A stretch of DNA of 64,000 bases from Streptomyces sp. NBC_00377. Its GTDB lineage: Bacteria > Actinomycetota > Actinomycetes > Streptomycetales > Streptomycetaceae. The position numbers and the translations under genes are program-made. The stretch's first letter is position 1. The number at the start of each line of letters is the position of its first letter. Shown here piece after piece: positions 27,028 to 34,433 of the stretch. The DNA lies in NCBI RefSeq assembly GCF_036075115.1, contig NZ_CP107958.1, positions 3,286,001-3,350,000 on the forward strand, in the 5' to 3' direction. The notes below the pieces were generated by a model. It saw nothing but the letters and a program-made list of their open reading frames with translations. It ran no database searches and was not told where the DNA came from.

Positions 27028-27921
27028 GTGACCAGTGCGAGCGCCACCAGCCCCTTCCCGCCGCCCCCTGGCGCGCGTGCGTACCACCTGCGGACCGGGC
27101 GCGGTGAGTTCGCCGTGGTCGACTCGCCCGTGCCCGCGGGGGTCGAGCCGCGCGGTGTCGCGCTGCTGCTGCCCGGCTTCACCGGCAGCAAGGAGGACTT
27201 CCACCGGCTGCACGAACCGCTCGCGGCCCGCGGCTACCGGACGGTCGCCGTGGACGGGCGGGGGCAGAACGAGTCCGACGGGCCCGCCGACGACGAATCC
27301 GCGTACGCGCGTGAGGAATCGGCGCGGGACGTGCTGGCGCAGGCGGCGGCCCTCGGCACTCCCCTGCACCTCGTCGGGCATTCTCTGGGCGGTCAGATCG
27401 CCCGGGCCGCCGTGCTGCTGGACCACTCCGCCTTCGTCTCGTTCACGCTCGTCGCCTCGGGTCCGGCCGAGATCTCGGACTCCCAGAAGCAGCGCGTGAA
27501 GCTGCTGCACGACGCGCTCGCGGTGATGACGATGCCGGAGGTCTGGGAGGCGATCCTCGCGATGGGTCCGCCGGAGGAGGTGGGCGGCCCGGCCAGCGGC
27601 TTCGGCGCACCGGAGCTGCTGCGGCAGCGCTGGCTGAACCACAAACCCGCTCAACTCCTCGCGACCGGGCGCCAGTTGTGCGTCGAGCCGAACCGGGTCG
27701 AGGAACTCGCTGCCGTCCCGCTGCCGCTCCATGTCCTGTCGGGTGCGCTGGACGACACCTGGCCGGTCCCCCTCCTCGACGACATGGCCGTGCGGCTGGG
27801 CGCACACCGGACGATCATCGCGGGCGCCGAGCACTCACCGAACCAGGACCAGCCGCTGCCGACGGCCCGCGCGCTCGCCGACTTCTGGGACCGCCACCCC
27901 GGACACCGGCAACCGTCGTAG
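27028..27921 (+). CDS. Alpha/beta hydrolase
   Basis: 297 residues with LLPGFTGSKEDFHRL (oxyanion region), VGHSLGGQ with the nucleophile Ser119, SGALDDTWPV (acid) and AGAEHSPNQDQ (histidine). No signal peptide. Substrate unknown. GTG 27028 lies in a sequence ggtagcctcgggacGTG; the ribosome site is weak and transcripts may be leaderless. Ends near a tandem repeat. Confidence 0.85.
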   Translation: MTSASATSPFPPPPGARAYHLRTGRGEFAVVDSPVPAGVEPRGVALLLPGFTGSKEDFHRLHEPLAARGYRTVAVDGRGQNESDGPADDESAYAREESARDVLAQAAALGTPLHLVGHSLGGQIARAAVLLDHSAFVSFTLVASGPAEISDSQKQRVKLLHDALAVMTMPEVWEAILAMGPPEEVGGPASGFGAPELLRQRWLNHKPAQLLATGRQLCVEPNRVEELAAVPLPLHVLSGALDDTWPVPLLDDMAVRLGAHRTIIAGAEHSPNQDQPLPTARALADFWDRHPGHRQPS

Positions 27922-27950
27922 TCCGGACTCGCCCCCGGCCCTGCCCGCCC

Positions 27951-28036
27951 GGTCCTGGTACCGCTCAGGTCCAGGTGCTGCTCAGGTCCAGGTACCGCTC
28001 AGGTCCTGATACCGCCCAGGTCCTGGTGCTGCTCCA
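27951..28036. repeat. 17-bp tandem repeat, five units
   Basis: Imperfect units of the type ggtccaggtaccgctca start at 27951, 27968, 27985, 28002 and 28019. They fill the gap between two convergent genes and could form alternative hairpins around ggtacc-like cores. Confidence 0.85.
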
Positions 28037-28055
28037 GCCCAGGTACCGCCGCGTC

Positions 28056-28961
28056 CTAGTACTGCGTCTGCACGTGCTCCCAGAAGCCGTCCCGCAGCGC
28101 GCGTCGCAGGTCCGCCTGGCCGCGCAGGGAGTACTGGAGAATTCCCTCCGCCTCCACCAGGAGGTCCTGGTCGACGGAGCCGGGGAGGTAGGGGTGGCCG
28201 GGCAGCAGCTCGGCCAGTGCCTCCCTGCCCCGCGCCGAAAGCCACTTCGCCGCGACCTGCGCACCGGCGAAACGGACGGCCTCGCGGGTGGGCCGGTTCA
28301 CGCCGGCCTGTTCGTAGGCCGCGGCAGTGCGCCGTGAGACGTACGGCTTGAAGAAGTCCAGGTCGAGGGTGCGCTGACTGTCGACCTCCCAGAGCAGCGG
28401 CTCGGCCTGGTTGCGGCCTTCCGGCGCCTCGATGCCCCACAGGTGCACCCGGGCGCCGTACCCCTGCGCGGCCTCCACCGCCGAGACCAGGTCCTCGTCG
28501 CCGCCCAGCAGGGCCGCGTCACTGATGGCCCGGTGCCGGGCCAGGGACTCGAGGTCGGTACGGATCAGCGAATCGACGCCCTTCTGCTGGTTGTTGGCGT
28601 TGAGGTTGCCCAACCGCACCTTCACGTCCGGCAGTTCCGCGATGGACTGCTGCTCGGAGGTGTGGATACGGCGCCGGGCGCCGTCGTACCAGTAGACGCG
28701 CAGCAGCCGGCTGTCGGCGAAGATCGAGCGGGCGCGGTCGATGAGCGCCTCGATCAGGCCCTCGGCGTCGACGTCGAAGGCCCGGCGGTCCTCCGTCCCG
28801 GCCACCAGGCGTCCCGCCGCCGCGTACAGGTACCCCGCGTCGACGAAGATCGCGTGGGTCGAGGGTGTCTTGGCCACCTCGGCGAGCATGCGGGTGAGCA
28901 GCTCGTTCGTGCGGTCGATGCGGGCGGCGAGGGCCGGGAGGTCGTCGTTCATCGCCTCCAT
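28056..28961 (-). CDS. NYN-domain (PIN-like) putative ribonuclease
   Basis: 301 residues. After a coiled N-terminal helix (LAARIDRTNELLTRMLAEVA) comes an NYN domain: IFVDAGYLYAAAG, YWYDGARRR, QKGVDSLIRTDL and LLGGDEDLVSAVE supply the conserved aspartates of the metal-binding nuclease centre. The C-terminal part (REAVRFAGAQVAAKWL, GILQYSLRGQADLRRALRDG) is a conserved winged-helix-like extension. Start is uncertain among GTG 28976, ATG 28961 and ATG 28952; the last has GGAGG but only 2 nt away. Likely acts in RNA metabolism. Confidence 0.83.
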   Translation of the reverse strand: MEAMNDDLPALAARIDRTNELLTRMLAEVAKTPSTHAIFVDAGYLYAAAGRLVAGTEDRRAFDVDAEGLIEALIDRARSIFADSRLLRVYWYDGARRRIHTSEQQSIAELPDVKVRLGNLNANNQQKGVDSLIRTDLESLARHRAISDAALLGGDEDLVSAVEAAQGYGARVHLWGIEAPEGRNQAEPLLWEVDSQRTLDLDFFKPYVSRRTAAAYEQAGVNRPTREAVRFAGAQVAAKWLSARGREALAELLPGHPYLPGSVDQDLLVEAEGILQYSLRGQADLRRALRDGFWEHVQTQY

Positions 28962-29057
28962 TGTTCCGGTGGTCACGCTGCGAACACAACCGGTCCCGTT
29001 CAGTCCCCGTGAACCCTCTTACCGGTGAGTAATTAGCCGTTCGAAAAATTTCTTTAG

Positions 29058-29147
29058 CGTAGGGAATGTTTGTAACACGCATCCCGTTGACTCCCTACGT
29101 AACCAAGTAGTTCTCCTCAGGAGGATGACCAGACGAAGGGAGAAGCC
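29058..29147 (+). promoter_or_regulatory. AT-richer leader with inverted repeat before the 50-aa gene
   Basis: The stretch 29030-29147 is much less GC-rich than the rest. CGTAGGGA (29058-29065) pairs with TCCCTACG (29092-29099). TTGACT at 29087-29092 could be a -35 hexamer with a weak TAGTTC at 29108-29113. A strong GGAGG lies at 29120-29124 and another site, GAAGGGAG, precedes the ATG. Inferred only. Confidence 0.4.
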
Positions 29148-29300
29148 ATGCGCTTCGAAATCATGCGACTCGACGACGTCGACGGCACCGCCGTGGACAG
29201 CACCGTCGTGGACGCCGCCTCCGTCAACCGGATCGTTCAGCAGGCCGCCGCCATCGGGCAGCGGCTGTGGATCCGTCCGGCCGACACCTCGGCCTCGTAA
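29148..29300 (+). CDS. Conserved 50-aa Streptomyces protein
   Basis: Starts MRFEIMRLDDVDGTAVDSTV and ends RLWIRPADTSAS, with AASVNRIVQQAAAIGQ in the middle, probably amphipathic. A good Shine-Dalgarno GAAGGGAGAA precedes ATG 29148. I recall near-identical short proteins across Streptomyces; function unknown. It has its own leader and its own terminator, so it is an independent transcript. Confidence 0.8.
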   Translation: MRFEIMRLDDVDGTAVDSTVVDAASVNRIVQQAAAIGQRLWIRPADTSAS

Positions 29301-29321
29301 CGCGGGTCCCTTACAGGTTTC

Positions 29322-29354
29322 AGAGCCCCCTACGGCGACGCCGTAGGGGGCTCT
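29322..29354. terminator. Bidirectional terminator
   Basis: A 15-bp perfect stem (AGAGCCCCCTACGGC with complement) and a 3-nt loop GAC, between the 50-aa gene and the convergent marC-like gene. Confidence 0.88.
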
Positions 29355-29370
29355 GCTGTGCCCGGGCCGG

Positions 29371-29976
29371 TCAGCCGCCCCGGATCACCTGCGTGACACC
29401 GTTGATGATCTGCTGCACCGCGATCGCCGAGAGCATCATGCCCGCGAGCCGCGTCACCAGGACCACGCCCCCGTCCTTGATGACCCGGATGATCAGCAGC
29501 GAGTAGCGCATCACCAGCCACAGCACGACATGGATGGCGAGGATGGCCGCCCAGAGCGACACCTGCGTCGTCACGCTGTCGGCCTTCTGCACGGCGAGGA
29601 TGACGGACACGATCGCACCGGGGCCCGCCAGCAGCGGCATACCCAGCGGGACGAGCGCCACGTTGACGTCCTTGGTCTGCTTCGGCTCGTCGTTCTTGCC
29701 GGTGAGCAGGTCCAGCGCGATCAGCAGGAGCAGCAGCCCGCCCGCGATCATCAGGGCGGGCACGGAGACATGCAGGTAGTCGAGGATCTGATGCCCGAGG
29801 AGCCCGAAGACGGTGATCACACCGCCCGCCACGCAGACGGCCTGGAAAGCCATCCGCCGCTGCACCTTGGCGGGGCGCCCGGCGGTGAGCGCGAGGAAGA
29901 TCGGGGTGATCCCGGGGGGATCCATGATGACGAAGAGGGTGAGGAAGAGGGAGCCGAAGACGGCAATGTCGAACAT
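29371..29976 (-). CDS. MarC family integral membrane protein
   Basis: 201 residues, six predicted helices: FGSLFLTLFVIMDPPGITPI, AVCVAGGVITVFGLL, ALMIAGGLLLLLIALDLL, VPLGMPLLAGPGAIVSVIL, AAILAIHVVLWLVM and LAGMMLSAIAVQQIINGV. The MDPPG and P-GPGA motifs are the family hallmarks. MarC proteins are small membrane proteins of unsettled function; the old link to multiple antibiotic resistance has been questioned. It lies 53 bp downstream of a PHP-domain gene on the same strand. Confidence 0.92.
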   Translation of the reverse strand: MFDIAVFGSLFLTLFVIMDPPGITPIFLALTAGRPAKVQRRMAFQAVCVAGGVITVFGLLGHQILDYLHVSVPALMIAGGLLLLLIALDLLTGKNDEPKQTKDVNVALVPLGMPLLAGPGAIVSVILAVQKADSVTTQVSLWAAILAIHVVLWLVMRYSLLIIRVIKDGGVVLVTRLAGMMLSAIAVQQIINGVTQVIRGG

Positions 29977-30029
29977 CAGTACGGAAACCTTGCGGGGAGT
30001 AGGACGGACCAGGGGTGCGGAGGTGAGCC

Positions 30030-30887
30030 TCAGGCTCCGCCGGTCCCCGGCACCGGGAACGCCCCGGTCGCCCGCCGGGTGATCTCCCCGTACACCTCGG
30101 GGTCGGTCGTGTACTCGCCGAGCACGCAGGTCTTGCGGCTGCCGTGGTAGTCCGACGAGCCGGTGACCAGCAGCCCCAGATCGGCGGCCAGCCCGCGCAG
30201 TCGTGCGCGCGTGTCCGCGTCGTGGTCCATGTGGTCGACCTCGATACCGTCGAGGCCGGCGGCGGCCAGCTCGGCGATCGTGGACTCCGGCACCGTACGA
30301 CCGCGCTTGCTCGCGCCCGGGTGCGCGAAGACGGTGACCCCGCCCGCGCCCTTGACCAGGCGGATCGCCTCGAAGGGGTCAGTCTCGTGCTTCGCTACGT
30401 GGGCCCGGCCGCCGTCGGCCAGCCAGTCTCCGGTGAAGGCGTCGTTCACGGTCGGTACGACGCCGAGCTCGACCAGGGCGGTGGCGACGTGCGGTCGCCC
30501 GACGGACCCCTCGCCCGCGATGCGCGCGACCCGCTCCCAGGTGACGGGCACGCCCAGCTCGTTCAGCCGGGCGACCATGGCCCGCGCCCGCGGCACCCGG
30601 TCGTCGCGCACCAGCTCACGCTCGGCGAGCAGGGCGGGCTCCTCGGGGTCGAACAGGTAGGCCAGCATGTGCATGCTGACGCCGTCGACACGACAGGACA
30701 GCTCGGCACCGGTCACGAGCGTGAGCCCGGACGGCAGCGCGGCGACGGCCTCGGCATGTCCGCGGGTCGTGTCGTGATCGGTCAGCGCGACGACGTCCAG
30801 ACCGGCGGCACCCGCGTTGCGGACCAGCTCGGCCGGGGTGTCCGTCCCGTCGGAGGCCGTGGAGTGGCAGTGCAGATCGATGCGCAC
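30030..30887 (-). CDS. PHP-domain metal-dependent phosphoesterase
   Basis: 285 residues. Metal-binding motifs run through the chain: DLHCHSTASDG at the N-terminus, ALTDHDTTRGH, TGAELSC, VFAHPGASK, GIEVDHMDHD and TGSSDYHG. These match the trinuclear PHP fold of the YciV/RnmAM-type nucleotide phosphatases (3',5'-bisphosphate or 5'-3' RNA trimming), though the exact substrate cannot be read. GTG 30887 gives VRIDLHCHS as in homologues, with GGAG 8 nt upstream. First gene of a unit with marC. Confidence 0.9.
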   Translation of the reverse strand: MRIDLHCHSTASDGTDTPAELVRNAGAAGLDVVALTDHDTTRGHAEAVAALPSGLTLVTGAELSCRVDGVSMHMLAYLFDPEEPALLAERELVRDDRVPRARAMVARLNELGVPVTWERVARIAGEGSVGRPHVATALVELGVVPTVNDAFTGDWLADGGRAHVAKHETDPFEAIRLVKGAGGVTVFAHPGASKRGRTVPESTIAELAAAGLDGIEVDHMDHDADTRARLRGLAADLGLLVTGSSDYHGSRKTCVLGEYTTDPEVYGEITRRATGAFPVPGTGGA

Positions 30888-31201
30888 GACACAGACTCCA
30901 GGCGATGACGGAACGAAAGAGGACGCCTCAGCATAACCGCTCATCACCCCACCCCTGTCACACCCGAAACCCCCAAGCACCCCCTACACCTCGCCCCCGG
31001 GGGCCGCACAGCACGGACGACACCCTGACCCCTCAGGGGCGCGGGCAACCGCGCGACCGGGCAAGGCGGCGCAGCAGACGACGACGAAGCCCTTCCCCCT
31101 CCAGGGGCGCGGACCCCTGCGCGACCAGCCACGACGGCGCAGCAGACGGCGAAGCCGCGCAAGCCGCACGCACTCCGGTCACCCCGCAGCCCAGCGGAGC
31201 G
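30888..31201. other. Intergenic region with Streptomyces dispersed repeats
   Basis: 314 bp between two minus-strand genes. It carries the PHP-gene promoter near its left end and two copies of a dispersed intergenic repeat (see next entry). No ORF supported. Confidence 0.55.
31031..31149. repeat. Two copies of a Streptomyces-type dispersed intergenic repeat
   Basis: Copy 1 starts at 31031 (cctcaggggcgcgggcaacc) and copy 2 at 31098 (cctccaggggcgcggacccc). Both continue into gcgcgacc and ggcgcagcagacg. From memory, an aggggcgcgggg-aactgcgcgacc element is scattered through Streptomyces intergenic regions, mostly downstream of genes. Each copy can fold on GGGGCGCG/CGCGC arms. Confidence 0.7.
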
Positions 31202-31843
31202 CTAAGGCTTCAGCAGCCGAGGCGACAGCGCCCCGCACGGCACCAGTTCCACCTCGGCCCCGGCGTCGCGCAGATCCGTGAGCACCAGCTCGTCGTACAT
31301 CAGCAGTCCGGACTGCTCGGGCCACACCACAGCCCACAGCCACAGCCCTCGCGCCTCGCCCGCGAAGACGGCCCGGTCGTCCGGGGTGGCGGACACATGC
31401 CACAGCGGAGTCGGGCGGCCGGCGGCGAGGACCTTGGCCTGCGGCGGTTTCTCGACGCTCATGTACGGGCCGGGATCCGGGCCGTCGACACCGGCGTACC
31501 GCGCACCGAGTCCGACGCCCAGTTCCTCGGCCACGAGGATCAGCTCGCCCATGCCGCCGAGCGGGCCGGGCCCGGTGCAGGCCACGGCGGTGGCACGGCC
31601 CCCGCTGCGGTCGTCCCCCGCGTACGTCACGCCCGTGAAGAGCCAGCCGACCGGCAGCGGCCACGGCATCCACACCGGTACCTGGGTGCGGTGCACGACG
31701 ACGCTGAGGGCCTCGACGCTGGGCGGGATCACGGGCTGAAGCGGATACACCGTCCCGTGCGCGTCGCACTGCCAGGAATCGGCGAAGAGTCCGGGAGCCC
31801 TGACCCGGCCACCACACTTCGGGCAACTGGGTTCGCCCCTCAT
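31202..31843 (-). CDS. Conserved actinobacterial protein with N-terminal zinc ribbon (DUF6758-like)
   Basis: 213 residues. Residues 7-28 (CPKCGGRVRAPGLFADSWQC, then DAHG) form a rubredoxin-like zinc ribbon. The rest is a globular domain with VPVWMPWPLPVGWLFTGV, GPGPLGGMGELILVAEELG and LLMYDELVLTDLRDAGAEV. The family is conserved in Streptomyces without known function; I am not certain of the DUF number. ATG 31843. Divergent from the MFS gene. Confidence 0.78.
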   Translation of the reverse strand: MRGEPSCPKCGGRVRAPGLFADSWQCDAHGTVYPLQPVIPPSVEALSVVVHRTQVPVWMPWPLPVGWLFTGVTYAGDDRSGGRATAVACTGPGPLGGMGELILVAEELGVGLGARYAGVDGPDPGPYMSVEKPPQAKVLAAGRPTPLWHVSATPDDRAVFAGEARGLWLWAVVWPEQSGLLMYDELVLTDLRDAGAEVELVPCGALSPRLLKP

Positions 31844-31933
31844 AGAGCCCCACGGTCCTACCCGAGCCCGCCCACGTCAAGGACGATCACCCGTCCGGAC
31901 GGAAGTGACCGCCCGGAAGGCTTTACATGTAGC

Positions 31934-31973
31934 TTGCATTTATTAGGCGCCCTAACGTACTGTATGTATATAC
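31934..31973 (+). promoter_or_regulatory. Candidate promoter with an operator palindrome for the MFS gene
   Basis: TTGCAT (31934-31939) and TACTGT (31958-31963) are spaced 18 bp and look like -35 and -10. Between them lies the palindrome TTAGGcgcCCTAA (31943-31955), placed as a repressor site would be, and GTATATAC (31966-31973) follows. The region is unusually AT-rich. Inferred from sequence only. Confidence 0.55.
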
Positions 31974-32003
31974 CAACCATCTTGCTGAGGGGTGAGGGGA
32001 ACC

Positions 32004-33227
32004 ATGGACACATTCGACGCGGGAGCGGGAAGCATCCTGCGGCAGCCGAAGGCGGTGTGGGCGACGGCCGGCGCGTCCGTCGTCGCCTTCATGGGCATCG
32101 GCCTCGTCGATCCGATCCTGCCGTCCATCGCCCAGGGGCTGGACGCCACGGCCGGCCAGGTCTCCCTGCTCTTCACCTCGTACTTCCTGATCACCGCCTT
32201 CGCGATGCTGGTCACCGGCTTCGTCTCCAGCCGTATCGGCGGCCGCCGGACGCTGCTGCTCGGCCTCGCCGTCGTCGTCGTCTTCGCGGGCCTCTCGGGC
32301 ACCTCGGGCTCGGTCGGCGAACTCGTCGGCTTCCGCGCGGGCTGGGGCCTCGGCAACGCGCTGTTCGTCTCGACCGCCCTCGCGGTGATCGTCGGGGCGG
32401 CGGCCGGCGGCAGCGCGGCCGCCATCCTGCTCTACGAGTCGGCCCTGGGCCTCGGCATGGCCTGCGGCCCCCTGCTCGGCGCGGTGCTCGGCGACGCCAG
32501 CTGGCGCTACCCCTTCTACGGCACCGCGTTCCTGATGGCCGTCGGCTTCCTGTGCATCACGGTGTTCCTGAAGGAGCAGCCGAAGCCGGCCCGGAAGATC
32601 TCCCTCCTGGACCCGCTCAAGGCGCTCGGCCACGGCGGTCTCGCCTCCGCCGCGGCCTCGGCGTTCTTCTACAACTACACGTTCTTCACCGTGCTGGCCT
32701 TCACCCCGTTCGTGCTGGACATGAGCCCGTACAGGTCGGGGGCGGTGTTCTTCGCCTGGGGTGTGCTGCTCGCGGTCTTCTCGGTTCTCGTGGCACCGCG
32801 GCTACAGGCGCGGTTCGGCTCACTCAAGGTGCTCGGCGGCTCGCTGGCGCTGCTCGCCGTCGACGTGCTGGTCCTCGGTTACGGCGACCACACCACCGCG
32901 ATCGTCTGCACCATCCTGTCGGGCGCGTTCATCGGCGTGAACAACACCGTCTACACCGAGTTGGCGCTCGACGTCTCGGACGCCCCGCGTCCGGTGGCCA
33001 GCGCCGGCTACAACTTCGTGCGGTGGTTCGCGGCGGCGGCCGCGCCCTACTTCGCCCCGAAGATCGAGGAGTGGACCGACATCCACGTCCCCTTCGTCGT
33101 CGCGGCGGTCACCGCGGCCCTCGGCGCGGTCGTGGTCGTCGTCCGACGCAAGGCGCTGACGCACGAAGCCGAGGAACTGGAGCCGAAGCACGCCACACAG
33201 GACGGCGTGTCGGTCTTCGCCGGCTGA
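32004..33227 (+). CDS. MFS transporter, drug-exporter type
   Basis: 407 residues with 12 helices. Motif A is seen as GFVSSRIGGRRTLLLG after helix 2, and a motif C-like ESALGLGMACGPLLGAVLG in helix 5 marks an antiporter. Helix 1 is AVWATAGASVVAFMGIGLVD with DPILPSIA following, typical of the multidrug/ACDE group. ATG 32004 has GAGGGGA just upstream. The palindrome-containing promoter suggests induction by a small molecule, though no regulator gene adjoins. Confidence 0.9.
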   Translation: MDTFDAGAGSILRQPKAVWATAGASVVAFMGIGLVDPILPSIAQGLDATAGQVSLLFTSYFLITAFAMLVTGFVSSRIGGRRTLLLGLAVVVVFAGLSGTSGSVGELVGFRAGWGLGNALFVSTALAVIVGAAAGGSAAAILLYESALGLGMACGPLLGAVLGDASWRYPFYGTAFLMAVGFLCITVFLKEQPKPARKISLLDPLKALGHGGLASAAASAFFYNYTFFTVLAFTPFVLDMSPYRSGAVFFAWGVLLAVFSVLVAPRLQARFGSLKVLGGSLALLAVDVLVLGYGDHTTAIVCTILSGAFIGVNNTVYTELALDVSDAPRPVASAGYNFVRWFAAAAAPYFAPKIEEWTDIHVPFVVAAVTAALGAVVVVVRRKALTHEAEELEPKHATQDGVSVFAG

Positions 33228-33327
33228 GCCGAGGGGACCGACCGGGCCGCGCGAGCGGTCGGCACGTCAACTGACGGACGTTGGCCGGGCGTTGGTGACC
33301 TTCCTCACGAGGGCTTCGGTCGGGGCG

Positions 33328-33912
33328 TCAGTCGAGCGGGACGGATTTCCGGGACGGATCCCGGAGGTCCGTCCCGTTCGTCAGCCAGCGCTCCTGGAGG
33401 GCCTGGGCGCCGTGCACCCGCTTCCAGGCGGCCTCGTTGGGGGTCATGGGGAGCAGAGGCAGGAAGCGGACCGGGTCGAGAGGCTCGTCGAGGCCGAGGT
33501 CCTCGACCAGACCGCCCGGCTCGGCCACCAGGACCGAGGTGAACGGAGCCCCGGGCCACAGGGGCTCGCCCACGTCGAGGGAGCTGCCGGGGGCCACGAC
33601 CGCGCCCTCGACCTGCGGGGACGCGGCGAGCACGGCGAGCGGCCTGAGCACCTTGTCGGTGTCGGCGGCGCCGGGCCGCACGGACAGCACCAGCTCGGCG
33701 CGCGGACCCTTCACCGGGTCGGCGAGCACCGCCGTCGGGTCACTCATCGGCTGCGCCGACATGCCCAGCGTGGCGTAGCGGACGAGGTCGCCCTCGTGGA
33801 AACGCAGCACCTCCAGGCGGTCCGTACCGAGGAAGGTGACCGCCGCGCGGGCGTCCGGTTCGCCCAGCGCGCTGCGCAAACGGGCCTCGACCAGAGGAAG
33901 AACTTCTGCCAT
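33328..33912 (-). CDS. SUFU-like (suppressor of fused domain) protein
   Basis: 194 residues: VLRFHEGDLVRYATLGMSAQ and MSDPTAVLADPVKGPRAELV followed by LLPMTPNEAAWKRVHGAQAL. The pattern of a conserved YATLGMS strand, ELVLS strand and LLPMTPNE turn fits bacterial SUFU-domain proteins, which are often immunity or chaperone-like proteins of unknown partner. ATG 33912 is used as the homologues begin MAEVLPLVEARL. Stand-alone, transcribed away from corA. Confidence 0.72.
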   Translation of the reverse strand: MAEVLPLVEARLRSALGEPDARAAVTFLGTDRLEVLRFHEGDLVRYATLGMSAQPMSDPTAVLADPVKGPRAELVLSVRPGAADTDKVLRPLAVLAASPQVEGAVVAPGSSLDVGEPLWPGAPFTSVLVAEPGGLVEDLGLDEPLDPVRFLPLLPMTPNEAAWKRVHGAQALQERWLTNGTDLRDPSRKSVPLD

Positions 33913-34433
33913 GCGGCGAGCATAGAACTCGTCCGCGCGGGGCAAAGCAGCGCCTTGACACTTCAGTCGACTGCTACTCTTGCCCGGTAGTTCGGGGTAG
34001 CGCGCAGATGGGGTTCCCCCCAGGCTTTGAGGCACTGGGGGAGTCGCGATCTTGCCCCGACACAGACGAGACTCCCTTACGAGGGACCGGCTGGAGGAGG
34101 TGGGGCTGTCATGGATCGAAGTCACCCGTGCAGTACCACTCGCTCTTCCGGCCGCTGACGCAGCTGCTCCGGCTTCCCGGCCTCCGGCTGGTCGCCATCT
34201 CTCGCGCTCATCTTCATGCGGAAGAGCACTTCGTTTTGTTCTTTACCTGATCTGCCCGATCCATCCGGTCTGCCAGATCTCTCCGGTCAGATTCAGCAGC
34301 GAAGCTCGCCACCGCGACGGAGCGGTGCTCCCCGCTTTGTGGACGTGCCGACATCCCCAGCCAGGACGTCCTCATTCCGGGCAGTTCCACCCGTCGTGGC
34401 GGTCTTTCTTTGCTCGTCGCGAAGGAGCCTGCC
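33913..34433. other. Long (over 400 bp) leader/promoter region upstream of corA
   Basis: 521 bp between divergent genes. It contains a possible short ORF (34111-34158), CT-rich direct-repeat tracts around 34244-34295 (tgatctgcccgatcc / ggtctgccagatctct) and the corA ribosome site GAAGGAG at 34421-34427. The size suggests a regulated 5' leader, as is usual for Mg2+ transporter genes, but I do not see a canonical M-box core. Confidence 0.5.
34111..34158 (+). CDS. Possible leader ORF of corA (15 aa)
   Basis: Reads MDRSHPCSTTRSSGR and stops. A strong GGAGGAGG lies at 34093-34100, about 10 nt upstream, which is a little far. It sits 275 bp before corA. In Salmonella, corA is controlled by a leader ORF (corL) through Rho, so a regulatory uORF is plausible; conservation is untested. 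Confidence 0.35.
   Translation: MDRSHPCSTTRSSGR

Noticed and set aside
23892..27191. Very long open frame on the minus strand opposite the DEAD-box helicase (about 1100 codons)
   Set aside because: Low-complexity Gly/Arg/Leu product created by the GC-rich repeats of the helicase tail; no homology-like motifs and it overlaps two well-supported genes.
29125..29346. Overlapping ORF starting ATGACCAGACG in front of the 50-aa gene
   Set aside because: Wrong frame for the conserved product and extends through its terminator.
33960..34433. M-box (ykoK) Mg2+ riboswitch in the corA leader
   Set aside because: I could not find the conserved TTAGGTGAGGCTCC-type core; only a general resemblance of short GC blocks.
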